Under the pieces are notes generated by a model. The model was not told the DNA's origin and searched no databases. It worked only from the letters and a program-made list of their open reading frames with translations. DNA of 64,000 nucleotides from Heterobasidion occidentale (Eukaryota; Basidiomycota; Agaricomycetes; Russulales; Bondarzewiaceae). How positions within the stretch are numbered: the first letter of the stretch is position 1; every line of letters starts with the position of its first letter. The position numbers and the translations under genes are program-made. The stretch covers positions 1,612,001 to 1,676,000 of the forward strand of contig JBCAQO010000004.1 in the NCBI GenBank assembly GCA_039111635.1. Reading direction: 5' to 3'. Shown here piece after piece: positions 21,875 to 35,729 of this stretch.

Positions 21875-24800
21875 GTGGAGAGTAGGATTCTTGCAGGAAA
21901 TCGGTACGCTCCTCTGGCCAGTAAAGATGCTGACCAAGAGCATGGACATCCAGATGTATTGTATCTTTCGGAAATGAAATCACATGGTGCACCATCCCTC
22001 CAACTCGAGACAATGCTCATAGGCAAGAATAGAAAAGCTGCTACACAGGCACTAGTGGACAGTGGAGCCACTGGAATCTTCATGCACCCTCGCTTCGTAG
22101 AAGCACATCAAATCACTACACACAGAACCCCCACCCCTCCCAGTCAGTACGGTCCAGAACACCGAGTTTAAAGGAGGACCTATTACACGATTCGCCAACC
22201 TCAAATTACAGGTTCTAGGCAAAAAAGGGGGGTCGCATACAGAATCAGCAAGATTCTATATCGCGGAAATAGGAAAAGAGGACGTCATTTTAGGAACCAA
22301 CTGGTTATTAGAACATAACCCAGAAGTCGACTGGCATGCCTACGGGCTACACTTTACCAGATGCCCGCCCTCCTGCCAAATAAAAGGAGGACCGGTAAAA
22401 GCTAGAAGAGCTACAAGAAAACCAGGACGTCCTAAACCAAGCATACGGCGCATGGAAACAGTACCGCAAACGGGCGACTACTCAATACCAGTGCAAAAGC
22501 CGGGAAAAGCAGTACCAGGCCGGAAAGTGGGAAACACCACAGTACCACATCCGCGGACAATACCTACAAGTCCGGAGTTCACAACTCGAAGGTTGAATGC
22601 CGAACGGCTGAAGGCCCGAACCAGAAATTATAAGGTTCCGACATGGGCTGAAGAAGACGTTCTGGAGGACGGTGACGGACTTCCGGCACTTCCCTCCAAG
22701 GATCTTGAAGAAGATGGAGTCTATCTTGTTAGATGCCTGGATACGGGAACATTACAGGCACTGGAATTATACAACGACTCCGAAGAAGGCGTCGATATAC
22801 ATCGCGCCGAAACCACGGAACTTCCACACACCAACACACCGGCTCAAGGAAGCAAACCTGCCAAAGCACCGACAGGGAAACAAACAAAGCACACCAACTC
22901 GCAAAGACTTGCAGAAGAAGCAGCCAAAGGGAAACCCGAACTATCCTTCGAAGAAATAGTGCCGAAGGAATACTGGAATTATAGGAAGGTTTTCGAAGGT
23001 CGACCAAAAGGACAGCTACCGCTCTCTCGACCTTGGGATCACAAAATAGAAATCAAAGAAGGAATGGATCACTCGCTCAAACCCAAGCTATACAGTCTTA
23101 GCCCTGGAGAGCAAGTGGAACTCAAGAAATTTATAGACGAAAACCTCCAGAAAGGATTCATCAGAGAATCCAAATCGCACATGGCATCCCCATTCTTCTT
23201 CATCAAGAAAAAGAACGGAAAACTACGACCAGTAATGGATTATCGCAAACTCAACGAAATAACGATCAAGAACAAGTACCCTTTGCCGATTATTCAAGAA
23301 TTACTGGACCTTCTAGCCGAAGCCGTATACTTTTCACTAATGGATGTCGATACAGGATATAACAACGTACGCATGAAAGAAGGAAGCGAGAAACTGGCCG
23401 CGTTCGTCACCAATTTAGGAATGTACGAACCTCTGGTGATGTTCTTTGGATTAACCAACTCACCGGCAACATTCCAAACTATGATGAACGCCCTCTTCAA
23501 AGACCTCATCTATGCCGGATTAGTGGCAATCTATATGGACGACATCCTAGTATTCTCTAAAACAATGGACGACCACATCAAGACAGTGCGAAAGGTTTTA
23601 CAGATCTTACAAGACAACAATCTGTATCTACAACCCTCGAAGTGCCACTTCCACAAAAAGAAAATTGACTATCTTGGATATGTTATATCACACGGACATC
23701 TGGAAATGGACCCGATTAAAGTGGCCAGCATTATGGACTGGCCAACCCCTGGAAAAGTCAAGGAAGTGCAATTATTTTAGGTTTTTGCAATTTTTATCGC
23801 AGGTTTATCAAAGATTACTCAAAAATAGCACGACCGCTATTTGAGTTAACACAGAAGGAACGCACCTGGGATTGGACACCAGCATGCGAAGAAGTGTTTC
23901 AAACGCTAAAACAAATATTTACAGAATCTCCGGTGCTCGTTATGCCAGACACAAGGAACCCGTTTCGCATTGAATGCGACGCTTCCGACTTCGCCACCGG
24001 AGCAGTTTTATCACAAGTCGCCAAAGATGGAAAATGGCACCCATGTGCTTATATCTCCAAGTCGCTCTCACCAACAGAACGCAACTACCCATCTATGATA
24101 AAGAGTTGCTGGCGGTTGTTCGAGCTTTTGAAGCTTGGCGACACTATTTGGAGGGCGCCGACCACCCGGTAGACGTCTGGACGGACCACAAGAACCTCGA
24201 ATGGTTCCGTTCAAGCCAGAAACTAAACCGTCGACAAGCACATGGTCACTCTATCTCTCACGTTTTGACTACAAGTTGACGCACAAGGCAGGAGTCACTA
24301 ATAAATCCGATGGTCCTGTCACGGCGTCCAGACCATAAAAAGGGGTGGAATTTGACAATTCAGGCGAAACACTCTTGGAGCCCAAACTTTTCAATAACAC
24401 AGAAAAGATCCGAAGACCTTTCGCAGAAATCAATGCCATCAATACAGACAACAGTTGGACCCTCATCAAATACTTCACATTAGGGCAACTGGACGAGGAG
24501 GTGTTACCATAATAGACGACGACCTCCGGAAACGAATCATTGAAGAAAATAGGAAAGACGAATGGCTATTAGAAACTCTAGCCAAGATTAAAACCTTAGG
24601 ACCTCAAAATGAAGAAAGGTTTACAAGAATGGAACAAAGAAGAAGGATTGGTCCTTCACCGAGGAAAGATATATGTCCCTCGAAACGAACAACTTCGTCA
24701 AGATATCATCAAACTAAATCATGACAATCTAGCAGCAGGACATCCAGGACAAAGAGGAACTCTAGCCTTAGACGGACAGGAATTCACTTGGCCAGGAATA

Positions 24801-26207
24801 TCAAACACAGTTCACCAATATGTGGAAGGATGCGCCATCTGTCAATCCACCAAGAACGACACACATCCTACCATGGTACCATTACAACCAACAGAAATCC
24901 CAGATCGACCCTTCGGAACAATACCATGGATTTTATTACAGTTCAACCAGAATCAAACGGATACAACTCGCTACATGTAGTAACCGATCGATTCACCAAA
25001 CCGCAGTAATAACTCCATGCCTGAAAACCATCGACTCTGACGGAACGGCCAAAATCTTGCTAGAAAACACCTGGAGACGCTATGGACTGCCAGATAAAAT
25101 CATATTGGATAGAGGAACTCAATTCGCTTCAAAAGTAGCGCAAGCCCTGCTCAAAGAATTAGGAATCAAATCCGCTTTAAGCACAGCCTATCACCCGCAG
25201 ACGGACGGTGCTACAGAACGAATGAATCAGGAACTAGAACAATACCTAAGAGCATTTTGCAGCTCTTCACAGGACGATTGGGCCGGATTAATCCCCTATG
25301 CGGAATACGCCCACAATACCCATCAGCACTCGGCCACGCAGAAGTCACCATTTGAACTTCTCCATGGATATCAACCACGGGCTTACCCAGCCATCATAGG
25401 AACAACGAATGTCCCCACCGCCGACGCTCGCCTCGAAGCTCTGCAACGCGCTAGGAAGGAAGCACAAGCCAGCCTCGAAATAGCAGCCGAAGCCATGAGG
25501 ATACAGCACGACCGTTTTGGAACGGACCTGCCGCCTTTTAAGAAAGGAGATCAAGTATGGCTTGATGGGAAGAACATCCACACCGATCACCCATCAGAGA
25601 AACTGAGACCCAAACGCTTTGGGCCATTTGAAATCATTGACACCATAGGAATGTCAACTTCAGGTTGAAACTGCCCAACAGCTGGAAGCGCATTCACGAC
25701 GTCTTCCATGCTAGTCGACTCACGCCCTACAAGGAAAACGAGGTCTATGGTCCGAACTACCCTAAACCGGCTCCGGACCTGATCGAAGGGCAAGAAGAAT
25801 TCGAAGTCGAAGCCATCGTCGGAGCTCAACGCTTCGGACGATGGAAGATCCTGCAGTACCTGATCAAATGGAAGGGCTACCCGGAATCGGACAACTCTTG
25901 GGAAGCCACGGCAAACGTCACTAACGCACAAGAAGCCATAAAGGACTTCTACCGCCGGCACCCTCGGGCAGTCAAAGGAATGGAAGCTTCCATTCTGGCC
26001 CTGGTGATCGAATTAGAACTCAACAGAGTAGCCGAGGAAGATCAAATCAGAAAGAAGCTCGAGAAGCATCCGATCGGAAAGAAGCTTCTCACTTCAGGAT
26101 TAGCTATCCCCCAGATCATGGAAGAGATCAACAAACGAAGGACGCAGCTAAAGAGGCCGCCCCTGGTTCCTCGATCAAAAGTGCCACCATCGACGATCAA
26201 CGATTGA
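21875..26207 (+). pseudogene. pol region of the nested Gypsy element (PR, RT, RNase H, integrase, chromodomain), frameshifted
   Basis: The aspartic protease motif LVDSGATGIF is at about 22,055. RT follows with FFFIKKKNGKLRPVMDYRKL, MFFGLTNSPATFQTM and the catalytic YMDDILVFSK (about 23,535). RNase H is seen at 23,950-24,300 ([30 protein letters not shown]). Integrase has the HHCC zinc region (HPGQRG, CAICQSTKNDTH) and RRYGLPDKIILDRGTQFASK, STAYHPQTDGATERMNQELE. The chromodomain is at 25,800-25,960 (FEVEAIVGAQRFGRWKILQY, WKGYPESDNSWE). One-base gaps relative to the outer copy break the frame, for example TTATTTTAGG at 23,768 against TCATTTTTAGG. Confidence 0.9.
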
Positions 26208-26495
26208 GAAGCGCAGCCAAAGAAGCCCAATATAGACTCGTCTCGATCAAAGCTACAGCAGAAGCGATCGGACAACTCTAATTGGCGGACTCAAGCATAC
26301 CAGGAGCTACAAAAGCAGACCAACCGAGGATTGGCATGGCCAGGCAAACGGCTATGACCCCTTTCGACCCCACTCTATCCACAGTAGCCGTTTATACCGT
26401 CGTCGCGACTCTTGCTCTCACCGCTGTCGCCATCGCTGTCGCCCTTGTCCTCGGATCCCTTCACGCCGCTGCCACCATTGGTATCTCCTCCGTTG

Positions 26496-26503
26496 TATAA
26501 AAG
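26496..26503 (+). promoter_or_regulatory. Internal TATA box before the accessory gene (nested copy)
   Basis: TATAAAAG, 52 nt before the ATG at 26,555, in the gap between pol and the accessory ORF. It matches in sequence and spacing the boxes at 18,335 (minus) and 40,255. Confidence 0.6.
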
Positions 26504-26554
26504 ACACCCTGCATCGGACAGATACATTCCTTCAGCATCCCAGCTACAACTCGA

Positions 26555-28227
26555 ATGTCCCTTGCCCCCGCACACCTCTTCTTACACAACTCTCCCCGCT
26601 ATATTCTTAGCAACATCAGAATGTCTTCCACTACCGCTTCCCCTCACGCCTCCAACACCTCCTCCCCCAACCCCTTCATCCTGCGCACCATCTCCCCGCC
26701 TACTACCACACCCACGCTCGTTGACGACACAGACTCGGATTACGACAGCGAGGATGACATCCCCTCGGAAGGCGTCCCGGTCGCGGATCCCCTTACAGAG
26801 TTTGTTATTCCCCGTTTCCCGGCCGAAATGCCAAACCCCCACATCGCCGTTCCTCCGTTGGCTTTCGCTATTCACAACGAAAACCCTCGCCTCCGAATCC
26901 GCGCCATACCCAACCCCCTTCACGACATCCGTCTCTACCAGGACCTGAAGACGAATAATAGTGTTTACCACCTCACACTCACCGAGGACGAAGCCCCTAT
27001 CATTCTGAACCAGCCTGGCTTGAGGAACCCCCGTGCTTTCCTTTTCTATTTACAGCAAGCAGTCTGGGCGCAAGCCTATCAGGTTTTCTCTGGACCACTC
27101 AACAGACCCAAGCCATCCTCCTCGCCAACCTCACCGTCACCTCCTACCGCATGAAAGGGTTGATCAATCTCCCCACCATCCGCAATGACATGGTAAATTT
27201 CCGACTGGGAGGGATATTTACCACCAGCTCCATCCTCATACAGGCGCACGCCATACCTGCCTGGCTCGACGTACTGGCTCGAATCCGCTACAAGGAAAAC
27301 ACGATCCGCTGGTTCCGATTCGCAGGACATAATGGAGCGCGTCTGGAGATCGAAGAGTACGTCCCTAAAGGGCTACTACCGACCCACTCCTTCCCACTTA
27401 ACAGTCGAGGGGTCCACCCCATTGCGTGCTACTGGCCTGGCGGATGTACCCCGGAGGATAACGTTAGGCCCTGGGTCATGACCAAACCGGATATACAGGA
27501 ACAGGGGTTTCACCAGATTGACGCTGAGGAACCCATGGCTGTCGATCCCCCGGCTGACACTGAACCCAAGCTCCTAGCGGCAGAACCCTTTTGGCCCACC
27601 AATGAGGAGACCGCCGAATTCATGCGGCCCACCAGTCCCCCTTACGACCCCGAACAAGTCGTCCGGGATCGCCAGGTACTTCAGCCGCTACCGGTACCAC
27701 CCCCGTCACCCCCTGCTGTGTCCCCATCCCCCCCCTTACTCGGCGACAACCTCACCCATCCTGTCATTGTCGACGAAGCCTCCCCCCAGTCGCCGGACAT
27801 TCCTGTCGCAACTGAAGAAGGATGGCCTGCCGACGCCATGGACTCCGAGAACGTTTGGCCTACCCCTCCTGCTCTCCCGCCTTCTCCACCCACCAACCCC
27901 TCCACTCGTACCTGCTGGGAATGCGGACGCGCCGGCCATCTCGTCGTGGGATGTCCAATCACGGGCATTCACCAAAGAACGGACGTTACGGCGCGCGGCT
28001 TTCTTCAAGACTACGATAGGCATCGCATGCAGTCCCGGCGCCTTCGTCTACAGATGGATAGGACGGCTGAGGAATACGGGTACCACAAGCAGGCATTAGA
28101 CCATTTAATCGACACCGCTAACTGGACCGGATATCCCGCTCGGAACATCCCCACCTTCGACGAAGTCCACCTGAGGAGACCTGCCCCTACCATCGGTGCA
28201 CCCGCCAAGCGCCGAAGACTTGTATAG
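26555..28227 (+). pseudogene. Accessory CCHC gene of the nested element, one-base frameshift
   Basis: Same protein as the intact outer ORF (16,612-18,285). It begins MSLAPAHLFLHNSPRYILSN and runs to about 27,105, where CTCAACAGACCC replaces CTCAACCAAACCC. The rest (27,151-28,227) is open in the next frame, with RIRYKENTIRWFRFAG, the CCHC knuckle CWECGRAGHLVVGC (about 27,910), and the basic end PAKRRRLV. The stop is directly followed by the polypurine tract and 3' LTR. Confidence 0.8.
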
Positions 28228-28238
28228 AGAGGGGGTAG

Positions 28239-29070
28239 TGTTAGGACCGCGTCCTAACACGTGCTTCGCACGTGAATGGATGGGCTGGTCAAGTGCTTCG
28301 GACTTGCTACAGACTTGGACCACTCTCCATGACTCCTTACCATTTACATGCTAACGCATGAACGCTGACCTCTGGTTCCTGATTCTTGATGTGGACAGAC
28401 ATTGGTTCCTGACCCCCGTTCCTGGTTCTTGATCGATCGAAGATGTGGATGGACCTTAGTGATCGGATTACTATATTTGGTTATGTGGCAGGTCGATGAG
28501 GTATTCTAGCTTACAGATCTCGATCGTTGACTTCGGTACCTGAGAAGCGCACAGACCAGATCTTGATCCTGCCCTAGACACTTCTGTACGTAAATAGCCG
28601 AGATGAGCTTCTAAGAAGCTCAGCTCGTTCACCTGTAATACACTCGATCTCTGCACTGCACCCGGCGTCTGGCTACCTTCCTAGCCACACTTCGTGATCT
28701 CTGTCAGATCTGAGAACTCTTTGCACGGTCTGACGAAGCACTGGACTCGTCTCCCTTCCCTCCCCTCCCTCTACTCATCCGCTTCTATACCGGACTAGCT
28801 GCCTTCCGCGTTCTCAGTTGGACACCCCCTCGTGTCATCTGTTGGACAGGAGAAGATCATCCGGTTCCTCCTCATCATCGAGAAGACCTCGAAGATCACC
28901 TTCTCAATCTATTCGAGAACAAAGCCGACAGCGACCCCGAGTTCCTCGAAAGAGCCCAAAGACGATCCATCGTCTTTATCCATTGGAGTCTACAACTATA
29001 CAAACCAGTGGAAGTTTAGCCTAGGGACCCCTTCGTGCATCGGTGCACATGATAGGTCTCCGACCTAACA
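28239..29070 (+). repeat. LTR C, 3' LTR of the nested Gypsy element
   Basis: 832 bp, TGTTAGG...CCTAACA, preceded by the polypurine tract at 28,226-28,238. It differs from its partner LTR B at roughly 16 positions plus small gaps by eye, about 2 percent. Confidence 0.93.
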
Positions 29071-32000
29071 GCGGCCTCTTTAGCTGCGTCATTCGTTTGT
29101 TGATCTCTTCCATGATCTGGGGGATAGCTAATCCTGAAGTGAGAAGCTTCTTTCCGATCGGATGCTTCTCGAGCTTCTTTCTGATTTGATCTTCCTCGGC
29201 TACTCTGTTGAGTTCTAATTCGATCACCAGGGCCAGAATGGAAGCTTCCATTCCTTTGACTGCCCGAGGGTGCCGGCGGTAGAAGTCCTTTATGGCTTCT
29301 TGTGCGTTAGTGACGTTTGCCGTGGCTTCCCAAGAGTTGTCCGATTCCGGGTAGCCCTTCCATTTGATCAGGTACTGCAGGATCTTCCATCGTCCGAAGC
29401 GTTGAGCTCCGACGATGGCTTCGACTTCGAATTCTTCTTGCCCTTCGATCAGGTCCGGAGCCGGTTTAGGGTAGTTCGGACCATAGACCTCGTTTTCCTT
29501 GTAGGGCGTGAGTCGACTAGCATGGAAGACGTCGTGAATGCGCTTCCAGCTGTTGGGCAGTTTCAACCTGAAGTTGACATTTCCTATGGTGTCAATGATT
29601 TCAAATGGCCCAAAGCGTTTGGGTCTCAGTTTCTCTGATGGGTGATCGGTGTGGATGTTCTTCCCATCAAGCCATACTTGATCTCCTTTCTTAAAAGGCG
29701 GCAGGTCCGTTCCAAAACGGTCGTGCTGTATCCTCATGGCTTCGGCTGCTATTTCGAGGCTGGCTTGTGCTTCCTTCCTAGCGCGTTGCAGAGCTTCGAG
29801 GCGAGCGTCGGCGGTGGGGACATTCGTGTTTCCGATGATGGCTGGGTAAGCCCGTGGTTGATATCCATGGAGAAGTTCAAATGGTGACTTCTGCGTGGCC
29901 GAGTGCTGATGGGTATTGTGGGCGTATTCCGCATAGGGGATTAATCCGGCCCAATCGTCCTGTGAAGAGCTGCAAAATGCTCTTAGGTATTGTTCTAGTT
30001 CCTGATTCATTCGTTCTGTAGCACCGTCCGTCTGCGGGTGATAGGCTGTGCTTAAAGCGGATTTGATTCCTAATTCTTTGAGCAGGGCTTGCGCTACTTT
30101 TGAAGCGAATTGAGTTCCTCTATCCAATATGATTTTATCTGGCAGTCCATAGCGTCTCCAGGTGTTTTCTAGCAAGATTTTGGCCGTTCCGTCAGAGTCG
30201 ATGGTTTTCAGGCATGGAGTTATTACTGCGGTTTTGGTGAATCGATCGGTTACTACATGTAGCGAGTTGTATCCGTTTGATTCTGGTAGATCTGTAATAA
30301 AATCCATGGTTATTGTTCCGAAGGGTCGATCTGGGATTTCTGTTGGTTGTAATGGTACCATGGTAGGATGTGTGTCGTTCTTGGTGGATTGACAGATGGC
30401 GCATCCTTCCACATATTGGTGAACTGTGTTTGATATTCCTGGCCAAGTGAATTCCTGTCCGACTAAGGCTAGAGTTCCTCTTTGTCCTGGATGTCCTGCT
30501 GCTAGATTGTCATGATTTAGTTTGATGATATCTTGACGAAGTTGTTCGTTTCGAGGGACATATATCTTTCCTCGGTGAAGGACCAATCCTTCTTCTTTGT
30601 TCCATTCTTGTAAACCTTTCTTCATGTTTTGAGGTCCTAAGGTTTTAATCTTGGCTAGAGTTTCTAATAGCCATTCGTCTTTCCTATTTTCTTCAATGAT
30701 TCGTTTCCGGAGGTCGTCGTCTATTATGGTAACACCTCCTCGTCCAGTTGCCCTAATGTGAAGTATTTGATGAGGGTCCCAACTGTTGTCTGTATTGATG
30801 GCATTGATTTCTGCGAAAGGTCTTCGGATCTTTTCTGTGTTATTGAAAAGTTTGGGCTCCAAGAGTGTTTCGCCTGAATTGTCAAATTCCACCCCCTTTT
30901 TATGGTCTGGACGCCGTGACAGACCATCGGATTTATTAGTGACTCCTGCCTTGTGCGTCAACTTGTAGTCAAAACGTGAGAGATAGAGTGACCATTGTGC
31001 TTGTCGACGGTTTAGTTTCTGGCTTGAACGGAACCATTCGAGGTTCTTGTGGTCCGTCCAGACGTCTACCGGGTGGTCGGCGCCCTCCAAATAGTGTCGC
31101 CAAGCTTCAAAAGCTCGAACAACCGCCAGCAACTCTTTATCATAGATTGGGTAGTTGCGTTCTGTTGGTGAGAGCGACTTGGAGATATAAGCACATGGGT
31201 GCCATTTTCCATCTTTGGCGACTTGTGATAAAACTGCTCCGGTGGCGAAGTCGGAAGCGTCGCATTCAATGCGAAACGGGTTCCTTGTGTCTGGCATAAC
31301 GAGCACCGGAGATTCTGTAAATATTTGTTTTAGCGTTTGAAACACTTCTTCGCATGCTGGTGTCCAATCCCAGGTGCGTTCCTTCTGTGTTAACTCAAAT
31401 AGCGGTCGTGCTATTTTTGAGTAATCTTTGATAAACCTGCGATAAAAATTGCAAAAACCTAAAAATGATTGCACTTCCTTGACTTTTCCAGGGGTTGGCC
31501 AGTCCATAATGCTGGCCACTTTAATCGGGTCCATTTCCAGATGTCCGTGTGATATAACATATCCAAGATAGTCAATTTTCTTTTTGTGGAAGTGGCACTT
31601 CGAGGTTGTAGATACAGATTGTTGTCTTGTAAGATCTGTAAAACCTTTCGCACTGTCTTGATGTGGTCGTCCATTGTTTTAGAGAATACTAGGATGTCGT
31701 CCATATAGATTGCCACTAATCCGGCATAGATGAGGTCTTTGAAGAGGGCGTTCATCATAGTTTGGAATGTTGCCGGTGAGTTGGTTAATCCAAAGAACAT
31801 CACCAGAGGTTCGTACATTCCTAAATTGGTGACGAACGCGGCCAGTTTCTCGCTTCCTTCTTTCATGCGTACGTTGTTATATCCTGTATCGACATCCATT
31901 AGTGAAAAGTATACGGCTTCGGCTAGAAGGTCCAGTAATTCTTGAATAATCGGCAAAGGGTACTTGTTCTTGATCGTTATTTCGTTGAGTTTGCGATAAT

Positions 32001-33365
32001 CCATTACTGGTCGTAGTTTTCCGTTCTTTTTCTTGATGAAGAAGAATGGGGATGCCATGTGCGATTTGGATTCTCTGATGAATCCTTTCTGGAGGTTTTC
32101 GTCTATAAATTTCTTGAGTTCCACTTGCTCTCCAGGGCTAAGACTGTATAGCTTGGGTTTGAGCGAGTGATCCATTCCTTCTTTGATTTCTATTTTGTGA
32201 TCCCAAGGTCGAGAGAGCGGTAGCTGTCCTTTTGGTCGACCTTCGAAAACCTTCCTATAATTCCAGTATTCCTTCGGCACTATTTCTTCGAAGGATAGTT
32301 CGGGTTTCCCTTTGGCTGCTTCTTCTGCAAGTCTTTGCGAGTTGGTGTGCTTTGTTTGTTTCCCTGTCGGTGCTTTGGCAGGTTTGCTTCCTTGAGCCGG
32401 TGTGTTGGTGTGTGGAAGTTCCGTGGTTTCGGCGCGATGTATATCGACGCCTTCTTCGGAGTCGTTGTATAATTCCAGTGCCTGTAATGTTCCCGTATCC
32501 AGGCATCTAACAAGATAGACTCCATCTTCTTCAAGATCCTTGGAGGGAAGTGCCGGAAGTCCGTCACCGTCCTCCAGAACGTCTTCTTCAGCCCATGTCG
32601 GAACCTTATAATTTCTGGTTCGGGCCTTCAGCCGTTCGGCATTCAACCTTCGAGTTGTGAACTCCGGACTTGTAGGTATTGTCCGCGGATGTGGTACTGT
32701 GGTGTTTCCCACTTTCCGGCCTGGTACTGCTTTTCCCGGCTTTTGCACTGGTATTGAGTAGTCGCCCGTTTGCGGTACTGTTTCCATGCGCCGTATGCTT
32801 GGTTTAGGACGTCCTGGTTTTCTTGTAGCTCTTCTAGCTTTTACCGGTCCTCCTTTTATTTGGCAGGAGGGCGGGCATCTGGTAAAGTGTAGCCCGTAGG
32901 CATGCCAGTCGACTTCTGGTTATGTTCTAATAACCAGTTGGTTCCTAAAATGACGTCCTCTTTTCCTATTTCCGCGATATAGAATCTTGCTGATTCTGTA
33001 TGCGACCCCCCTTTTTTGCCTAGAACCTGTAATTTGAGGTTGGCGAATCGTGTAATAGGTCCTCCTTTAAACTCGGTGTTCTGGACCGTACTGACTGGGA
33101 TGGGGGTGGGGGTTCTGTGTGTAGTGATTTGATGTGCTTCTACGAAGCGAGGGTGCATGAAGATTCCAGTGGCTCCACTGTCCACTAGTGCCTGTGTAGC
33201 AGCTTTTCTATTCTTGCCTATGAGCATTGTCTCGAGTTGGAGGGATGGTGCACCATGTGATTTCATTTCCGAAAGATACAATACATCTGGATGTCCATGC
33301 TCTTGGTCAGCATCTTTACTGGCCAGAGGAGCGTACCGATTTCCTGCAAGAATCCTACTCTCCAC
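29071..33365 (-). pseudogene. pol region of the outer Gypsy element, frameshifted
   Basis: Minus-strand pol matching the nested copy. One open stretch (31,534-29,071) carries the end of RT, RNase H ([17 protein letters not shown]), integrase (CAICQSTKNDTH; LDRGTQFASK; YHPQTDGATERMNQ) and chromodomain (YLIKWKGYPESDNSWE). A second (32,787-31,600) carries most of RT with YMDDILVFSK. A third (33,365-32,900) carries the protease LVDSGATGIF. One-base gaps separate them: CAACCTCG against CAACCCTCG near 31,607, and AACCAGAAG against AACCCAGAAG near 32,925. It ends at the nested insertion. Confidence 0.88.
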
Positions 33366-33388
33366 ATCCGCTGCCGATGGGAGAGGCC

Positions 33389-35729
33389 TTAAAAATTCTT
33401 CGAGTCGCTAAAGGCTCGAACTTCCTCGATTTCTTCCATACTGAGTCCCATCATCATCTGGCAGATGTGGTTGACTCTGTTTTTTTCCTTCTTCGACGTC
33501 TTCATCGTTGAATTGTCCTTCGTCCATTTCTGCTTCGCGCACTGGTCTGCGACGGGAAGGCTGGAATCTTCTCTTGGGTCGAGAAGGACAGTTGCGCGCC
33601 ATGTGCCCAGGCTTCTTGCAAAAGAAGCACTTGCCTTCTTTTGCCAGTCAATCTCTCTCCGCCGGGGTAAGCTTCTTGAAGCGAGTTCGGACAGCATCGG
33701 CCTCCATTTCCGCTGCATCTACATCCATAGGTTCGTATTGGGGCTCCCTATCGTGCCGTGGGGGTGCCCTTTCGTCGTAAAATGTACGCGGCGTGTAGAT
33801 TTGGAATTTTCCATTTCGGAGGTCGTATGCTCGGTCCCTTGCGATGCGCATCCTTTCGTGTTTCTTGGCCTTCTCGACTAGTTCTTCCCCATGTCCCGTC
33901 TTTAGAGGGATCTTCATAAATTCCCTTTGCCAATTCCCACTTGAGTCCTCGCAGGAAATGGGTCTTCTTGGTTTCTTCGTCTACACCGGCAAGCGCCGCG
34001 AGCTGTTCAAACAGCTGAAGGTAGGTGTTAAACGATTCCTTTCCCTGATTGACTCGGGCCAGTTTGTCACGAGCATCGGCTTCTTTGTTGAACTCCTCGA
34101 AGTCGGTGGCTATCTTTTTTCGGACGGATGTGTAGCCGACCGTGTCTGCCCAAGTGTATTTGTTCCAATCCTTCAGCGTGTTCCTGGCCTGAGTAAAGTT
34201 TCTTGCCCATATCCCTGCTGAGCCTTCCTTCATATACGATAGAGCGTAAGTGATTTTTGCGAATTCGTTCGCATAATCCTTCTCCTGGCCAGGAACATCA
34301 GGTCGATTTCGTGGAGGATTGCTCGGTTCATTTTCTGTTTCCACTGAAGGTGGTGGGTTTGGCCATAGCTGGTCCCTTGGACTCATTACTTCCAGTATCT
34401 GCCGACATTGTATCGGGCGGGGCTCTGGATCGTTAGGCGGTTCCTGATCTTCACTTGGTGCTTCAAAATACTCCGGTTCGGGGACAAACTCCGGTGTTGA
34501 GGCTCGGAAGTCTTCTTGGGGAGCGGTCTCCTGTAAGGGGGATGTAGCGGGAGTGTTTCTTCTAGAGATTCAACTTCCACTGGCTGTTTCTCTGGGTAGA
34601 GTATGTATGTGCGGTCTTGGCGAGTCACGATGCCGATTTGCCGGTGATTCAGGCTTGTCGAAGGTCTTTCTTGCGACGTAGTCCTCGACCTTAACGAGGC
34701 GTAGGTCGGGTCCTGCGTGGACGATTTTGTCTCCCCAAGTTGCGTATTCGTATTCGCTCTTCCCTTGTTGTTGGAAGAATCCGGTGAGGATTCCCGCGTA
34801 GTAGAAGTGTGCTTTCTTTTCGTTGTAATAAAGCTGATCTTTGTCGACGTCTTCGGGTAAGTCTCCGTAGACTTCTGCTGGGTCTGTTCTATAGCCGGGA
34901 GGGTATCCCGCTGCGACTTCGTCCGTTGTTTTTTATTCTTTGAAGAAGAAGGGTACTGCCTGTCTTCTTCCAGCTTGTAATGCTTCTTGTAAGTCTGGGT
35001 CCCTTTTGATAATTTTGTTGATGGAAATATCAATTTGGTCGATGAGCTGGATGATCTCGGAGAATGTGTGTCCCGAGATGAGGGTTCGGAGATGATAAGT
35101 TTTGTGGGTGAACTCTCCTCTTCTGACAATAAAAACGATCCCTTCAATTTCTGTCCGGACTGGCGGAGAGTTAGGGGCTTCCAGTGTGTCTTCCTAGGTT
35201 GAGGAGAAGGTCCAGTGGATGAGGATTGAGACGTGGTCTCTGTTCTCCTTGGTCTTGACGAGTTCCGCTCTGATTCCGTCTGTGTCGATATTCCTTGCGA
35301 TGGTTCTTCTGAGATCGGGGATAACGGCGACGGGGAAATCGTCTGGTCTTCCGTCGTGTATCTCGACGCAGTTCCTTGCTCGGATGACGTTGGGCTCTCC
35401 GTTGTCCGTGAGTGTGAACGGTGTCTTTGGTTCGTTGACGAAGCAAATCCCGGAAAATCTATATCCAGTTTTAAGGAGGTCTATAAATATTTTGGGTGCT
35501 TGTTGTAGCCTGAGTGTGGCTATTCCTGAATAGACTTTTCCTGGGTTCCGGTGTCTTGCGACTTCTATGGCTCCGGGGTTGTTTATTCTTACTTGAGGAG
35601 TCGCTGCTGGGGTCGCCGTTAGGTTTACCCTGTTGGCGATTGCTAAAATGTTGTTGACTGATGAGAGAAAGAGCTGTCTCTGCTGGGGATCCAGCTTGAA
35701 TAGGGTAGGGATAAAAGAGCTCGTTCAAG
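33389..35729 (-). pseudogene. gag region of the outer Gypsy element, interrupted
   Basis: Matches the nested gag: capsid part (FAKITYALSYMKEGSAGIWA, LFEQLAALAGVDEETKKTHF), then knuckle CFFCKKPGHMARNC near 33,620. It has the same two in-frame TGA codons as the nested copy (after GNRK and after AERD) plus extra one-base gaps (near 34,317 and 34,285). The primer-binding sequence, read on + as AGCTCGTTCA, is at 35,718-35,727 next to the 5' LTR. Confidence 0.78.

Larger units (their letters stand above)
18683..29070 (+). mobile_element. Nested chromodomain Ty3/Gypsy element, plus strand
   Basis: A 10,388 bp element of the same family as the outer one, in opposite orientation, inserted into its pol C-terminus with a 5 bp duplication (GCGGC). 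Order: LTR B, primer-binding site, gag, pol (PR-RT-RH-IN-chromodomain), internal TATA box, accessory CCHC gene, polypurine tract GAGAGGGGGTAG, LTR C. Although it is the later insertion, its gag, pol and accessory frames are broken by several one-base gaps (for example at about 22,134, 23,774, 24,090, 25,650 and 27,105). Some of these may be sequence errors. Confidence 0.93.

Noticed and set aside
26282..26500. A 72-codon hydrophobic ORF between pol and the accessory gene, conserved in both Gypsy copies
   Set aside because: It overlaps the pol tail in another frame, and its apparent start is TTG; conservation is explained by the shared element. An internal ATG exists, so it is not fully excluded.
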